From Flaccisagitta enflata (Eukaryota > Chaetognatha > Sagittoidea > Aphragmophora), in the NCBI GenBank assembly GCA_965153355.1, contig OZ231127.1:100502001-100566000 (forward strand): a stretch of 64,000 nucleotides of DNA, in the 5' to 3' direction. The notes below the pieces were generated by a model that saw only the letters and a program-made list of their open reading frames with translations, had not been told where the DNA came from and did not search any database. Positions 23,776 to 46,829 of this stretch are shown in pieces; position 1 is the stretch's first letter, and every line of letters begins with the position of its first letter. A program made the translations under genes and the position numbers.

Positions 23776-25253
23776 TTCCACTGTGCCCGAGTCATAGAAT
23801 ATTAGGGACTGACTGATGGACAAATCCGCCAAAGGGTACAGCCCATGCCCGTGCCCGTAGTAATCTAAGAAAAGTAATACCTTGTTCTGTTTGTGGATAG
23901 GGGGCACGATCTCAAGGCTTCTGTGAAAGGCCCATATTGTAAAGAACTTCATTTAAAATTTGGTCAAGGCCACATGAAGCGCAAAACGACAGTGCAAAAA
24001 GGATAAATTGGTAAATGGTAAGGTTCGAGAACAGCATGATAGATAGTGAAAACTCGGAGACATTTACAAGGTAAGATTTGGGATTCGCCGGGCCAAGGAA
24101 ATACCCTCATAAGATGACATATAAAGTATCCTTTCTTGATCTCTTTTTTAAGAAAAGTGTCCCAAGGTGGTCAGGGACATCAGGTAGCACTCTACTTTCT
24201 TCAGTGACGGCATATCTTAGGATCTAAGACCCCAAAAAAGGGCTGATTTGGCAAATTTGTATATGTCCTATTTAGGTCACGCTGACTATCATTACTGTAA
24301 AATTTGAGAAAAAACATAATGTGATATGAAGAAATGGCACATTTTCATTGGTCCTGGTTATGGTTTTGAGGACTTAAAATCTTTTGTTGACAGGTCCTTG
24401 TTCATTATTGAAAAATTGCATTTTTTGAATTTTTTTAAAAGTACTATTTTTGATGATTTTTGGGAAAAATTCCAATTATTGATAAAAAAACCTCATCTTT
24501 CCTTTATTATTTCAACTTTTACTTTTTTCCCCCTTTAGTGAAGATATATGAGAGTGTTCATGCCAAATTTCGTGACTTTGCCATGTCTCAATGTATAAAT
24601 ATAAAAATTTCAATGTGATGAAATGTGTTCACACCCTGTCACGCTTATGTCACGCTGTGATTCCTAGTATTGAGACCCGTCATAAGAAACTAGGGAAGTT
24701 TGCACTGGGTATGGTCTGAAAGAGCATCAAATTCTGCATCTAACCCTAAAATTTCAAGTCCCTCAGTCTAGGCATTCTCGATTTATGAGTATATTTGTGA
24801 TTCCATGTCTTTAGGTGTGAACACATTTCTTATAGCTGCCTCAAGTTTTTTGATAGTCACGCATTGTTGGAGGCTTTAGGCGGTCAAAAAAGAACAGGAG
24901 GTAAAAACAACCAATGGGATGGGCATCGGGAATACTTAATTTATCAATTCATACTGAATTCTCAAAAATTTCCTGATTGAATTTTGAATTAATGCTGTAA
25001 AATGCTGTAAAAACGCTGTAAAAATAGCATTTTTTACTGTTTCTTCAGTTTTTCTTTTTGATGTACTGCAGCATAGATTCATCCGCACTGAAAATTAGTG
25101 TAGCTGGTCTAGGGACACTATTTGGAAAATATTGAACTTAAGATATTGAAAATTAGTATCAGTATATGCTGTAAAGTGCTGTAAAAACAGCAAAATTATA
25201 GGTATTTTTCATGTTTTTTCTCAGATTCCGCTACAATCGCTCTAAGATTTTTA
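23776..25253. other. Non-coding stretch, no gene seen
   Basis: No exon is supported. GCTGTAAAA..GCTGTAAAA motifs near 25,000 and 25,170 hint at a local repeat. Confidence 0.4.
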
Positions 25254-25465
25254 TCAAGGCTGGATACATGGCTACCCAAGTCGCATGTGGGTGGCGGGTG
25301 GGCATGGGCTATATTTAAGGTCACTCGATTACTTGGGCAGGAGCAGTGAGGCCAAGAACCCCCAAATAAACAAAAAAAAAGTAATGTGTGATGGATGGAA
25401 GGACCGACCAATGAACCAACAGACCAACAAAGCGGGGTGTAGAGTCGCGTAGTACGCAATTAAAA
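25254..25465 (+). mobile_element. Family A element
   Basis: CAAGGCTGGATACATGGC start, GTCGCATGTGGGTGGCGGG subterminal repeat and GTCGCGTAGTACGCAATTAA end. Confidence 0.7.
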
Positions 25466-25635
25466 ACGAATTAAGTAGGCCTCTGATGTATTCATGTAAC
25501 AACTCGATCTTAATGCATTAACGTTATGTATGATCTTATGCCAAAAACATGTTGTTAGAGCATGCCTTGAATCTGTCGTAAAAATGGTGTATTTGACATT
25601 TTCTTCTCCTGTGCATACTCCAGTTTTTAATAACC

Positions 25636-25735
25636 AAAGCTGCATACACGACCAATCAGTAGTCGCTGGCGGGTGGGCAGGTGTAGCAGTGCGAATGAGC
25701 GAGGGCGGTGAGCGTCTGTGACGTGGCTGGGCAGG
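25636..25735 (+). mobile_element. Family A 5'-end fragment
   Basis: CTGCATACACGACCAATCAG then GTCGCTGGCGGGTGGGCAGG. The core and 3' end are missing. Confidence 0.35.
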
Positions 25736-25894
25736 GTTTGTATCATTCAGAAATCAGTATATCAGCCGATTTTGCGTCATCCAATGTTTCACGTTACAGG
25801 TACAATTTGGAATCCAGCAGGCCGTGTAAGGACGTGTTCCTTCTTTCTAGTGATGTGTGTTGATGTCTTCAGCATGAACACACATCTATAAATT

Positions 25895-26010
25895 TCAGTG
25901 TTCCACAACGAAGTGAGCGGAGTGAGCGAGCTCTTGAGTAGAGTGAGCGAGCTTGTGAATGGAGCAAGTGTAGCGGTGTAAGCAAGTGAATGTATCAAGC
26001 GATCAAGTGG
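25895..26010. repeat. Degenerate GAGTGAGCGAGC tandem repeat
   Basis: About six diverged 12-20 bp units of the type GAGTGAGCGAGCT. Confidence 0.6.
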
Positions 26011-26378
26011 CCTGTTAAAAACGGGATTGTCTGTGACTAAAAACACGCCCTAAATCCCATGATATGTATGACAATATATTTGAAAGCCTCATTCATCACC
26101 TAACTCATCGGGCATCGGACATGACAAACAACTCTGGGCACACTTTTCAATCTCTAGGGTGGCATGTTTTAGGTCAATGTGGCCCAAAAAAAGGCCTTGA
26201 TTAGCTCATTTTGGTCTGTCGCTTAAAAGCTGCTCTATCTTTGATGAAAGTAAAGCGTAACAAGAATGAGGGGACATTTTGGAAAAAACGAATATTTCCA
26301 TTTGTATAGATTCTGGTTGAAACGAGAAAAAAATCATGTTATTGGAGACCTTTTAGCATCAGAAGATTTTCTCCCTAA

Positions 26379-26547
26379 TTTTTTAGTCACGGACACGTGA
26401 CTCTACACCTTGCCGTGTCGGTCGGTCGGTCGGTCCGTCTGTCGGTCCGTCTGTCACTCCGTAACATTTCTAGATTGTGACCAGTTTTTGCATTACTGCT
26501 CCTGCCCAACCATCCGCGACTGTCCTGCCGTGTATCCGGTCTTGTTT
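26379..26547 (-). mobile_element. Family A element
   Basis: TTTTTTAGTCACGGACACGT start, (GGTC)n core and CCGGTCTTGTTTTT end. Confidence 0.7.
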
Positions 26548-26699
26548 TTTACGCAGCGGCAGCAGTTTGAATTTATTAGCTCGCAAAACAAACTCATAAT
26601 CAACGCATTACAAAGCTATCAAACTAATTATAACTGTTCAAATACTACGAAAGAAAGAAAGGAAAACAATTAAGAAAAGGAAAAAAGAATTTAAACCCC

Positions 26700-28086
26700 G
26701 TTACAAAATGCCTGAATAAACTCTCTCTGACATAGAAGGCTTTGGTTAAATAAAAAACATGATTAAGTAAAAACGCCGTTCCAACGACGCGACTGTGGGA
26801 GAAGCTTTAATTACTACATGGATTGTTGATCAAGTGATGCTCGCTCTCCGGCGGCACTCTTTGGCAACATCATCAACCTCAATTGGAGTCCCCGGCCATG
26901 GATACACAACCTCTTTCCAGATGACCATTCATTTTCACACTCTTGATCTACCTTTGCAGATGATTTTCATGTGCATGTTGCATGCTGGCCCTTCATGGGC
27001 GCGGCTTAGTTAGGTTTCGGGGCACCTTTCTCTTGGCACCTAGACAATAGAAGGTTGAAAATTCCTCTTCTACATTCTTTCATTATCCATCCATGTCATC
27101 CCCCCTTTCTTTTACGCCCTTTAAACAGGTCTACGTGTGTCATATGGAGCGTTTCGTAACAAAATACCACCCTACGACCCTCAACCACACCATCTGCCCC
27201 CTTCTACGAGTTGTCTATGTGTCAACACTCTCACCTTGCCGTCTCCATCTCAAAGTGTGGTAATTCTGAACATCAGACTAATACACCAGGTGAGAGTTTT
27301 AACAGCATCCTACTCTGTATATGCTTCGCTTAATGATATCCATGCCTATGTCAAGTCTAGTATCTAGTCTGCACTGGGACGTAGTTATAGAACCTTAGCT
27401 TCTCACGCCTATACACATTATGATATACAGTTGAACCCCGCTCTAACGGATTTCAGGGGACCAATAATTTTCTTCCGTTATAGGCGGACTTTTGTTATTG
27501 CCAACAATGGAATTAAAAGAAATACACTTGAAGGGACTATGAATTTTCATCTGTTATAGGTGGAATTCCGTTGGTGGCGGATCCGTTAGAGCGGGGTTCA
27601 ACTGTAATTAAAACTGTAGGATAAGATCAAGAATAAGGCCTGAGCCTTCGTGTCTCTCCGTTATGATTAATCTTTGATAATTTCTTCTATCTTCTCTCAA
27701 TTTGATAGCATATGTCAAATGATGAGCTTTCAACTCAAGATGTTCTCACAGACACTACAAAAAACCTATGCACGCTGTACCAACATGAAGATGAGGATGA
27801 TGAAAACTGCATTGTCTCACCTAATGACAATCAATATTTCAGTGAAACGGACTTTATTGAATTTTGTAAAAATTAAGATATATCCGACTCAACAAACTTG
27901 ACAATTTTGTCTTTTAACATTGCTTACTTACTCTCAAAACTAAACTCTCTCAAGAGATTTGTAACTAACATATCTACAAGTGGCAAAAAACCAGACATTA
28001 TTGTATTAGTAGAGACACACATAGCTGACGCCACCAACCATGGATTGGATGACAGAGCTTTGGCTAACATTGTACCAGGATAGCGA
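26700..28086 (+). mobile_element. Non-LTR retrotransposon, 5' half (5' region and start of endonuclease)
   Basis: From 27,898 the frame encodes LTILSFNIAYLLSKLNS, then KPDIIVLVETHI: the first blocks of the APE-type endonuclease (an early Asn and the catalytic Glu of ETH). It runs to NIVPG followed by an in-frame TAG, exactly where a family A element begins. The segment before it (27,715-27,882) encodes an acidic leader with its own stop. The sequence back to about 26,700 has no recognised protein and is probably 5' untranslated or decayed first-ORF sequence, so the left limit is approximate. A MITE at 27,428-27,604 is inserted. The missing continuation is at 45,466. Confidence 0.7.
27428..27604. 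mobile_element. 177-bp Tc1/mariner-like MITE
   Basis: CAGTTGAACCCCGCTCTAAC is mirrored by GTTAGAGCGGGGTTCAACTG at the other end, with TA flanking both sides. A diverged relative starts at 32,809 (CAGTTGAACCCCACAATAAC). Confidence 0.9.
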
Positions 28087-28287
28087 TTTTTAGTTGCATG
28101 CTACGCGACTCTACAACCCGCTTTGTCGGTCCGTCGGTCCGTCCGTTGGTCCGTCCGTCACACTTTAATTTTTTGGGGTTTTTAGGATCTTTGACCTTAC
28201 TGCTCCTGCCCAAATGATGGAGTGGCCTCAAATATGGCCCCTGCCCACCCGCACGCAACTTCGGTAGCTGTGTATCCAGCCTTGTTT
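28087..28287 (-). mobile_element. Family A element at the broken edge of the LINE 5' half
   Basis: TTTTTAGTTGCATGCTACGC start, GTCGGTCCGTCGG core, GCCCCTGCCCACCCGCACGC and ATCCAGCCTTGTTT end. It interrupts the LINE endonuclease frame at GGATAGCGATTT. Confidence 0.85.
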
Positions 28288-28434
28288 AGATGCTTCATTG
28301 CATCACTATAAGAGGGTCTGTTCGTTTGTCCATTGGTCCGTCCGTCGGTCCGTCCTTCCGTTGGTCCGTCGGTCCGTTACGCCTCTTCTGATATCACGCA
28401 GCTGACGCATTGAGTTGCCCGCCTAGGCTTGTTT
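28288..28434 (-). mobile_element. Second family A element, head-to-tail with the first
   Basis: AGATGCTTCATTGCATCACT is a hairpin end, followed by TTGGTCCGTCCGTCGG units and GTTGCCCGCC..GGCTTGTTT. It starts at the base after the previous copy. Confidence 0.6.
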
Positions 28435-28495
28435 ACATATACAACACATATGTAACACATATGTAATAGCAACAGATATTTCGCAAATAAAACAG

Positions 28496-28551
28496 TCAAA
28501 AGACAAAAGACAAAAGACAAAAGACAAAAGACAAAAGACAAAAGACAAAGG
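28496..28551. repeat. (AAAAGAC)n microsatellite
   Basis: Seven or eight perfect 7-bp units. Confidence 0.95.
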
Positions 28552-29157
28552 CTGATGTAATTTCAAGAGGATGAGAAGAGTGACGGATGTGAGAGCCAGA
28601 ATGCACCATGCACAATTTAGACATGAAAAATAGAGATTAATGTGCATGTTATTCTACAAGCATGTTTGTGTGGTAAGTTTGAGTTTGTATATACGTGTGT
28701 GTGTCTCTCTCTCTCTCTCTCTCTCTCCATCTCGGCAAAAACAGTTGCAAAGATGAGGAACGTTCGAATTGCAGTTATCGGGTTCAAGTTCTGCGAGCAA
28801 CAGAAAATAAGTTTCTCAAAATGTTTTTTTTCTGAGCAAAGCAGAGAAACTCCGTGCGAATGCCTAAGTAATAATGGAGAATATCGCCACTGATGCGGGA
28901 AGAATCGGGATTGTTGGTAGGAAAGGAAAAATTGACTAGAACAGCATTCGCAGCTAGAAAATAATTCCTTATCGCAAAGATGCGGCTGATAGCTAGATTT
29001 AAATGCGTCCTTGAATCACCATTAAAGGGATTATATGTCTGTTGTCCAATTATTCATTCTTCAATTGGTCCAACCATCGCGCGATCGCGGACGCTTGCTT
29101 TTAAATTTGATCAAACGCGAGGAAAACGCACTCGCTCTCTCTCTCTCTCTCGCTCAC

Positions 29158-39674
<10,517 letters not shown>

Positions 39675-39885
39675 ACTGAGCTGATTGCTCCACGCCACAA
39701 CTTATCGGTCCATCACTCTTTCAATCGCGAATTCTTTTACGAGATTAAGTTACTTATTCCTTGCGGATCTCATACAGATCTCCCACATCCCTCACTGGAC
39801 GCTATACACTGTATACCTCAATGGTCTCATTTTTTTGTTACTTTTTGTCTCCGTCATGAAATTCTTGAATTCATGTAATTTGAAC

Positions 39886-39891
39886 ATTAAA
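39886..39891 (+). promoter_or_regulatory. Candidate polyadenylation signal (ATTAAA) of the DDE gene
   Basis: ATTAAA lies 212 bases after the stop codon, the common variant of AATAAA. It is followed by T- and GT-rich sequence. Any AT-rich region can give this by chance. Confidence 0.35.
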
Positions 39892-40089
39892 TGTTTATCT
39901 CTGCAACTACTTCTGAGGAAAACGGACAAAAAAACGACAGAAATTTTGTTTGCATCAAACTTTTCAGTCAGACTACGGTAAGCGCAAAAACGCGCTAAGC
40001 TAGTTTTCCGTTTGTTTTCTTTCCGCCAGGAGAAACGCGAGAGCGATTTCTGAGATGCTCTCTCTCTAGTGGTGTTGCATTCCCCATTG

Positions 40090-40280
40090 AACAAGGCCGG
40101 ATACACGGCCAATACCAGTCGCGGACGGGTGGGCAGGGTCGGAAATGCGTGTTTTCCCACTTTTCGACTCGAGCATGACGGACCGACCAACCGACCAACC
40201 ATCCAACCAACCGACCAACCAACCAACCGACGGACGGACGGACAAAGCCTCTTATGGAGTCGCTAGTCCGCGACTAAAAA
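40090..40280 (+). mobile_element. Family A element
   Basis: AACAAGGCCGGATACACGGC start, GTCGCGGACGGGTGGGCAGG, ACCGACCAACC core and CGCTAGTCCGCGACTAAAAA end. Confidence 0.9.
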
Positions 40281-40350
40281 ATACAAAATTCAGATTGAAT
40301 AACATGGAAAATTGACAATGAAATGGAAAAAAATTCAATGTTCTCATTGA

Positions 40351-40535
40351 ATAACAAGGCCGGATACACGGCCAATACCAGTCGCGGACGGGTGGGCAGG
40401 GGCGGAAATGCGTGTTTTCTCACTTTTCGACTCGAGCGTGACGGATCGACCAACCGACCAACCAACCGACCAACCAACCAACCGACAGACGGACGGACAA
40501 AGCCTCTTATAGAGTCGCTAGTCCGCGACTAAAAA
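40351..40535 (+). mobile_element. Family A element, close copy of the previous one
   Basis: Same ends and same interior as 40,090-40,280, at high visible identity. The two copies sit 70 bases apart in direct orientation. Confidence 0.9.
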
Positions 40536-40794
40536 GAGCTAAATGATTGGTGCCACAAGGGGGCGGTAGACGAATCAGATCATCACGCGATTTTGTGTAA
40601 GTGTTCAAGACGGAACCTTGACGACATCGACCACTTCGAATAACCTATTTGAGTTCGGGAAGTTTGTTTTGATATGACGCATTTGCTAAAAAAAGACCTT
40701 TAGTCACTCCATTTAAATGATCAATCAACATCAAATATAAAAAATGCTTCCACGAAAAAAGACATAAAAATAAACTATCTACCTCATTTACCAC

Positions 40795-41916
<1,122 letters not shown>

Positions 41917-41924
41917 TTTACCAC

Positions 41925-42390
41925 GTCCTTGGGCAGCAGTGTACCACCATAATCACTCATGTCAGCCCCTGAGCGCATGATTATCATACGATATTTGCAT
42001 GCGCTGATAAAGATGTCAAGAAAGTTGTTTACGCCCGCACACAAAATAACAGAGAAACAATGATTAATACATTATGAATGAATCTCATTTCTATTCAAAG
42101 AGAGGACTCCTTTGTTTCATTTTGTGTATCAGATGAGTGGAAAAATGAATTCGTCAGATGATGTGTCAACTTAATTGGTGTAGCACCTTGTAATATATCA
42201 GTCTCAATACATTTATTACACCAACTTGTATGGTCTATCATCTCATCAAAAGTCATTTACTGTAAGATCCTTGATTAAGATGTTCCGATCTCAATCACCC
42301 TCTCAACAACATTTATGTGTAATTAAACTAAATTTGAATGTGCATAAACCATCTGCGGTTGGAGCAATTATCAATTGAGAAAGAATCCCC
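41925..42390. other. Non-coding stretch, no gene seen
   Basis: No supported feature. Confidence 0.35.
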
Positions 42391-42395
42391 GCTCG

Positions 42396-42478
42396 CTCTC
42401 TCTTTCTTTGTTCCTTTCTTTGTCTTTTTCTTTATCTCTTTCTTTGTTTCTTTCTTTGTTTCTCTCTCTCTCTCTCTC
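42396..42478. repeat. (CTTT)n and (CT)n tract
   Basis: Imperfect TTTCTTTG units, then CT repeats. Confidence 0.85.
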
Positions 42479-42655
42479 GACATTGTATTGAAGAATGTTA
42501 AGTATTTAGCCAAACTTTTATTTATTTATTTCAAATGTGTATTTGTAGTGAATATTTATTCTGTACATGACACTATACGTGTTGTCGCTCAAAAACTCAT
42601 TGTTTATGTGTTTAATGCGCATTATTGAGCAAATAAAACGTCAAAACGTCAAAAC

Positions 42656-42692
<37 letters not shown>
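42656..42692. repeat. (TC)n microsatellite
   Basis: Dinucleotide run of about 18 units. Confidence 0.95.
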
Positions 42693-42696
<4 letters not shown>

Positions 42697-42935
42697 GGTT
42701 AAAGTCTGGATGGAGAAATTTTGTCATTCCTCTTCAAATATAAACAAGCAATGGAGTTTCTGCTGAAAGAAGCATCACCTTTAATAACTATCCACACATC
42801 AGGTTAAGTCTGGATGGAGAAAATCTGTCATTCTTTTTCAAATGTAAACAAGCGATGGAATCTCTGTTGAAAGAAGCATCACCTTTAATAATCATCTACA
42901 CATCAGTCTTTAATAATCATCTACACATCAGTCTG
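42693..42935. repeat. Tandem duplication of about 97 bp, last part tripled
   Basis: CATCAGGTTAAAGTCTGGAT...CACCTTTAATAACTATCCACA repeats once more at about 42,800. Its end (CTTTAATAATCATCTACACA) then repeats a third time. Confidence 0.85.
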
Positions 42936-42990
42936 AATCTACCGTCTAATCTACTGTTTGGAGTCCCCTGGCTCAGCAGCAAGAAGTTTA

Positions 42991-44329
42991 ACTATGGCAA
43001 AATAAAAAAAGACAGTAATTTTCAAAATGATATTGTGAGCTCATTTTTTTGAGCAGCTTTATAATTTTTTAGGCCATGATAGGTTGTCAAATTTGCTACC
43101 AAGCAAAAAAATCAGATCTCGAAAAAAGTGATTCTTGCACCCATAGCATTGATTTTTGCAAAATTTGTCTATCAAACAATCGCCGAGTTGGTTTCCGTTT
43201 CAGTTTAGATCTAACTTTGAAAATTGACTGTGAGCTCAATTTTTGGAGCAAGATCAAAATTTTTGAGATGGTGATAGCATGTCAAATTTCTGATACAGCG
43301 AAAAAAATCAGAGCTCAAAAAAGTTTATTTTTGTAGCTGCAACATCAGTTTTTGTAAAATCAGTTGAAGTTGGATGGCCAAAATGAAAAAAACATTTATC
43401 TACAGACGGGACCCTAATAAGAGCGGAGGAGGGACCCAAAGTTTTAGCATCACCCCCTAGAGCTTATATGGCTCAAGCATTCTTCTCACTTACTTTGGCG
43501 GTTTACACCTTAGGTGGATACAATTGGCGCCACCATGGCGATTTTTGAATTTCCATCTAGAACACCCTTAGATTTTGCAAAAAAACCCTCTGGCGCCCCC
43601 CAAAAAATTGAACAATTTTTTCTTCAATTTTGACAATTTGGGGGTGTTCTAGGTGGAAATTTTAAAATCGCCACGGTGGCGCCAATTGTATCCACCTAAG
43701 GTATATTCCGCCAAAGCAAATTAGAAATTTGCTTGAACCATATAAGCTGTAGGGGGTGATGCTAAAATTTTGGGTCCCTCCTCCGCTCTTATTAGGGTCC
43801 CGTCTGTAGAAATGATTTTAAATGTTCATTTTTTTAGTAGCTTCACTTTTTTTTTCGCTGGTGATAGTATAACAAGTTTTTTAAACAGTAAAAAAATCAG
43901 AACTCAAAAAAGTGTATTTTTTCATAGGTATCATAAATTTTTGTGAATAGACCTTTAATAAAAAAGATTTTACAAGAATTGATGTAGAAGGTAAAAAAAT
44001 AAAATTTTTTGAATTCTGATTTTTTTGCTGTGTCAACAATTTGACCTGCTATCATCATCTCAAAAATATTGATCTTGCTCTGAAAGTTGAGCTCACAGTA
44101 GATTTTCAAAGTTGGATCTAAACTGAAACCCATTCGGCGATGGCTCAATTGATAAATTTTGCAAAACACAGTGCTACGGGCGCAAAAATCAACTTTTTCA
44201 AGATCTGATTTTTTTACCAAGTAGCAAATTTGACAATCTATCATAGTCTAAAAAATTATAAAGCTGCTCTGAAAAATGAGTTCACAATATCATTTTGAAA
44301 ATTACTGTCTTTTTTTATTTTGCCAAAGT
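42991..44329. mobile_element. TA-flanked long-inverted-repeat MITE, copy 1, with a nested element
   Basis: The left end ACTATGGCAAAATAAAAAAA is mirrored by a right end finishing TTTATTTTGCCAAAGT, with TA on both sides. The arms match inversely over roughly 400 bases (AAATTTGCTACC, TCAGATCTCGAAAAA). A second copy without the nested element is at 49,106-50,058. Confidence 0.9.
43403..43806. mobile_element. 404-bp nested TA-flanked inverted-repeat element
   Basis: CAGACGGGACCCTAATAAGA is mirrored by TCTTATTAGGGTCCCGTCTG. The arms continue through GGCGCCACCATGGCG/CGCCACGGTGGCGCC. The sister MITE at 49,506 has the uninterrupted site ATTTATCTAGAAATGA, whereas here it reads ATCTA[element]TAGAAATGA, proving a TA duplication. 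Confidence 0.95.
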
Positions 44330-44613
44330 TAGAAAACAAAAGACATCAACCTTTGCCTGTCTTCTAAAAGTGCAACTTGGGGGAAGAATGAACACGGCAT
44401 TGCTTCACTTATAGCCCTGTCAACTTAGAGGTCCATACACTGAAACCAAGAAAAAATAAAAACAAAGGTCTAATGGTTGTTTCCTACTCCATACCATCAC
44501 AAGTAATGTTGCAGAAAAGTTTTCCTCCGGGAAGCATCTGATTTTGTTGTTTTACGTAGAGGTGTCCAAACCCAAAAAATTGCCAGAAAATTGCCAAAAA
44601 TCGCATCAAAAGT

Positions 44614-44796
44614 AACAAGGCCAGATACATGGCCATCAGTTGTGGACGGGTGGGCAGGGCGGATATGCGCGTTTTCCCACTTTTCGACTTGTGCTGATGG
44701 ATGGACCAACAGACCGACGGACCAATGGACCAACGGACCGACGGATGGACGGATGGACAAAGCCTCTTATAGAGTTGTGTGTCCGCAACTTAAAAG
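44614..44796 (+). mobile_element. Family A element
   Basis: AACAAGGCCAGATACATGGC start, GTTGTGGACGGGTGGGCAGG and GTTGTGTGTCCGCAACTTAA end. Confidence 0.8.
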
Positions 44797-44937
44797 GATT
44801 GCATGGTAAAGTTAGCCCTGAATTAATGAATTTTCATATCTACAGTAGATGTTGTCTATACTTGGAAATACGGGGGCCCTCATATCCTAATCTCCATTTG
44901 TGCAAATGAAGTGAAACTGTGTGTATAATGCGTATGT

Positions 44938-45217
44938 CCTAAAGGGTTGACGATGGGGTATGGCAGCTCTGTAATTAGAAAATTCCTTTTAATGTACTAA
45001 ATCAAATTCGCATGATCAAATCAGCTTCTGGAATTGGTCTAGTGGTTAACTCACTTGACTTCAGGTTTACCTTGACCTGTATATTTAGTCAAAGTACTTT
45101 AAGCAAATGTATGAAGCTGAAATTCTGCAAAAAAAGTTATTGATCCCAAAATTTTATACGTTTTTTTCGTAGGGTAAGTCGTAGGGGGATGCCATACCCC
45201 ATCGTCAACCCCTTAGG
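44938..45217. mobile_element. 280-bp inverted-repeat element (MITE)
   Basis: CCTAAAGGGTTGACGATGGG continuing GTATGGCA is mirrored by TGCCATACCCCATCGTCAAC at the right end. Target duplication is not clear. A tRNA-like patch (GGTCTAGTGGTTAACTCACT, about 45,037) lies inside and may be a SINE fragment. Confidence 0.8.
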
Positions 45218-45228
45218 GTCTATACATT

Positions 45229-45465
45229 ATTAGTCGCGTGCTACGCGACTCTACACCCCGCTTTGTCGGTCCGTCCATTGGTCCGTCCGTCGGTCTGTCC
45301 GTCGGTCCGTCCGTTGGTCCGTCCGTCGGTCCGTCCGTCCGTCACACTATACTTCTTTTGGGTTTTTGCGGTCTATGGCCTCACTGCTCCTGCCCAACTG
45401 ATCAAAGGACCTCAAATATGGCCCACCCGCACGCGACTAAGGTAGCCATGAATCCGGCCTTGTTT
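45229..45465 (-). mobile_element. Family A element at the broken edge of the LINE 3' half
   Basis: TTAGTCGCGTGCTACGCGAC start, long (GGTCCGTC)n core, and ATCCGGCCTTGTTT end joined directly to LINE coding sequence CATAAGGGCAGAAAA. It is the same orientation and subfamily (GTGCTACGCGAC) as 28,087-28,287. Confidence 0.9.
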
Positions 45466-46378
45466 CATAAGGGCAGAAAAAACAAGAGAGGAGGAGGCGT
45501 AGGAATCCTAGTTAGTGACAACATAAAATCCGAGGCAAAAATATGTGAGATCGTTAGTAGGAAAGTAGCATATACTGGAGAGCAATTTGAAAACATTATT
45601 GTCAGAATTCCTGAAACCATTAGCACTAATGAACATGGAAGAATGAAAGATCTTTTGATTGACGCTATATACAGGCAGCCAAATAGTGCGAACCTTGACC
45701 ACTTTGAACATTGCATGGAACGATTACTAAACACCATTGATAAAGCAAAAAATGAGTTAGTTATTGCAGGTGATATGAACTTAGACTTACTCAAATACCT
45801 TGACTTAATGGTAAATCATGAAAATTCTTCCAAGGATTGTCCGACCAACCAGAATAAAAAATCAGTCAGCAACCCTTATTGATCATATATTTACTTGGAA
45901 TAATCCCATTACCATAGTAAGTGGTATAATTGATACAGAGTTAGCAGGAAGCTCCGGATATACAGATCATAAACCAGTTTTTACAGTATTGAAGGTTAGA
46001 GCACCAAAAAAACAACAGAGGCCCACCACTATCATATCTTTTTTTACTTCAGATGGACACAAAAAACGAAAGGAAGGGCTAATGATGCATAACTGGCATC
46101 ATGTTTTGTCTGACACTGATCCGAACACTGTTTATGATAATATTATCTCAATTTATGGCCATCACTATCACTCCAACTTAACTATTAAATGTGTCAAGCA
46201 CAACTCAAAACGGTTCAGACATGAACCCTGGATGACTGATGGGATTCTTTCTGACATAAGGCGCAGAGATAGACTGTCAAAAATTAAAGCTAGACGAGAT
46301 GATTACAAGAAGATCCGCAATGATATTGTGAAAAGGATACAAAAGGCTCAACGCAGCTATATTCAGAAACAAGTCCTG

Positions 46379-46468
46379 AGGGCTTTTCACACGAGACCCT
46401 TAAGGGTCACTTAAGAGTCACTTAAGGGTCACTTAAGGGTCACTTAAGGGTCTTGTGTGAAAAGCCCT
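46379..46468. mobile_element. 90-bp palindromic insertion in the LINE
   Basis: AGGGCTTTTCACACGAGACC at the left is mirrored by GTCTTGTGTGAAAAGCCCT at the right, with about four CACTTAAGGGT units between. CTG flanks both sides. Removing the element plus one CTG restores the LINE frame (QVL then DSIGGIKKHW), so the 3-bp duplication is real. Confidence 0.9.
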
Positions 46469-46829
46469 CTGGACAGCATAGGAGGTATAAAAAAGCACTG
46501 GAAAATTCTAAAAAATGCCATAAATAAAAAGAACAATAAAAAAAAAACAACGGATTTCCTTTACCAGGGACAATGGATAAATGACCCTCAGACCAATGCT
46601 AACAACTTTAATCACTACTATGCAAATATTGGAAAAGAAACTAATGAAAATGTAGGGAACCCTAAATTTGACTCACGCCACTACCTGAATAAGAGTAAAC
46701 AAAGGAATGAACAATCCATTTTCCTTAGTGCTGTATCTACTAATGATGTCCTTGATGCATGTAGGAATCTGAACGCAAAAAGTAGTATTGACCCAACAGG
46801 CTTCAAGCAATGCATTGTTTTGGAAGATT

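Noticed and set aside
45033-45080. Second tRNA-like sequence (GGTCTAGTGGTTAACTCACT)
   Set aside because: Only the A-box half is recognisable and it lies inside a 280-bp MITE; too weak to list as a SINE or tRNA.
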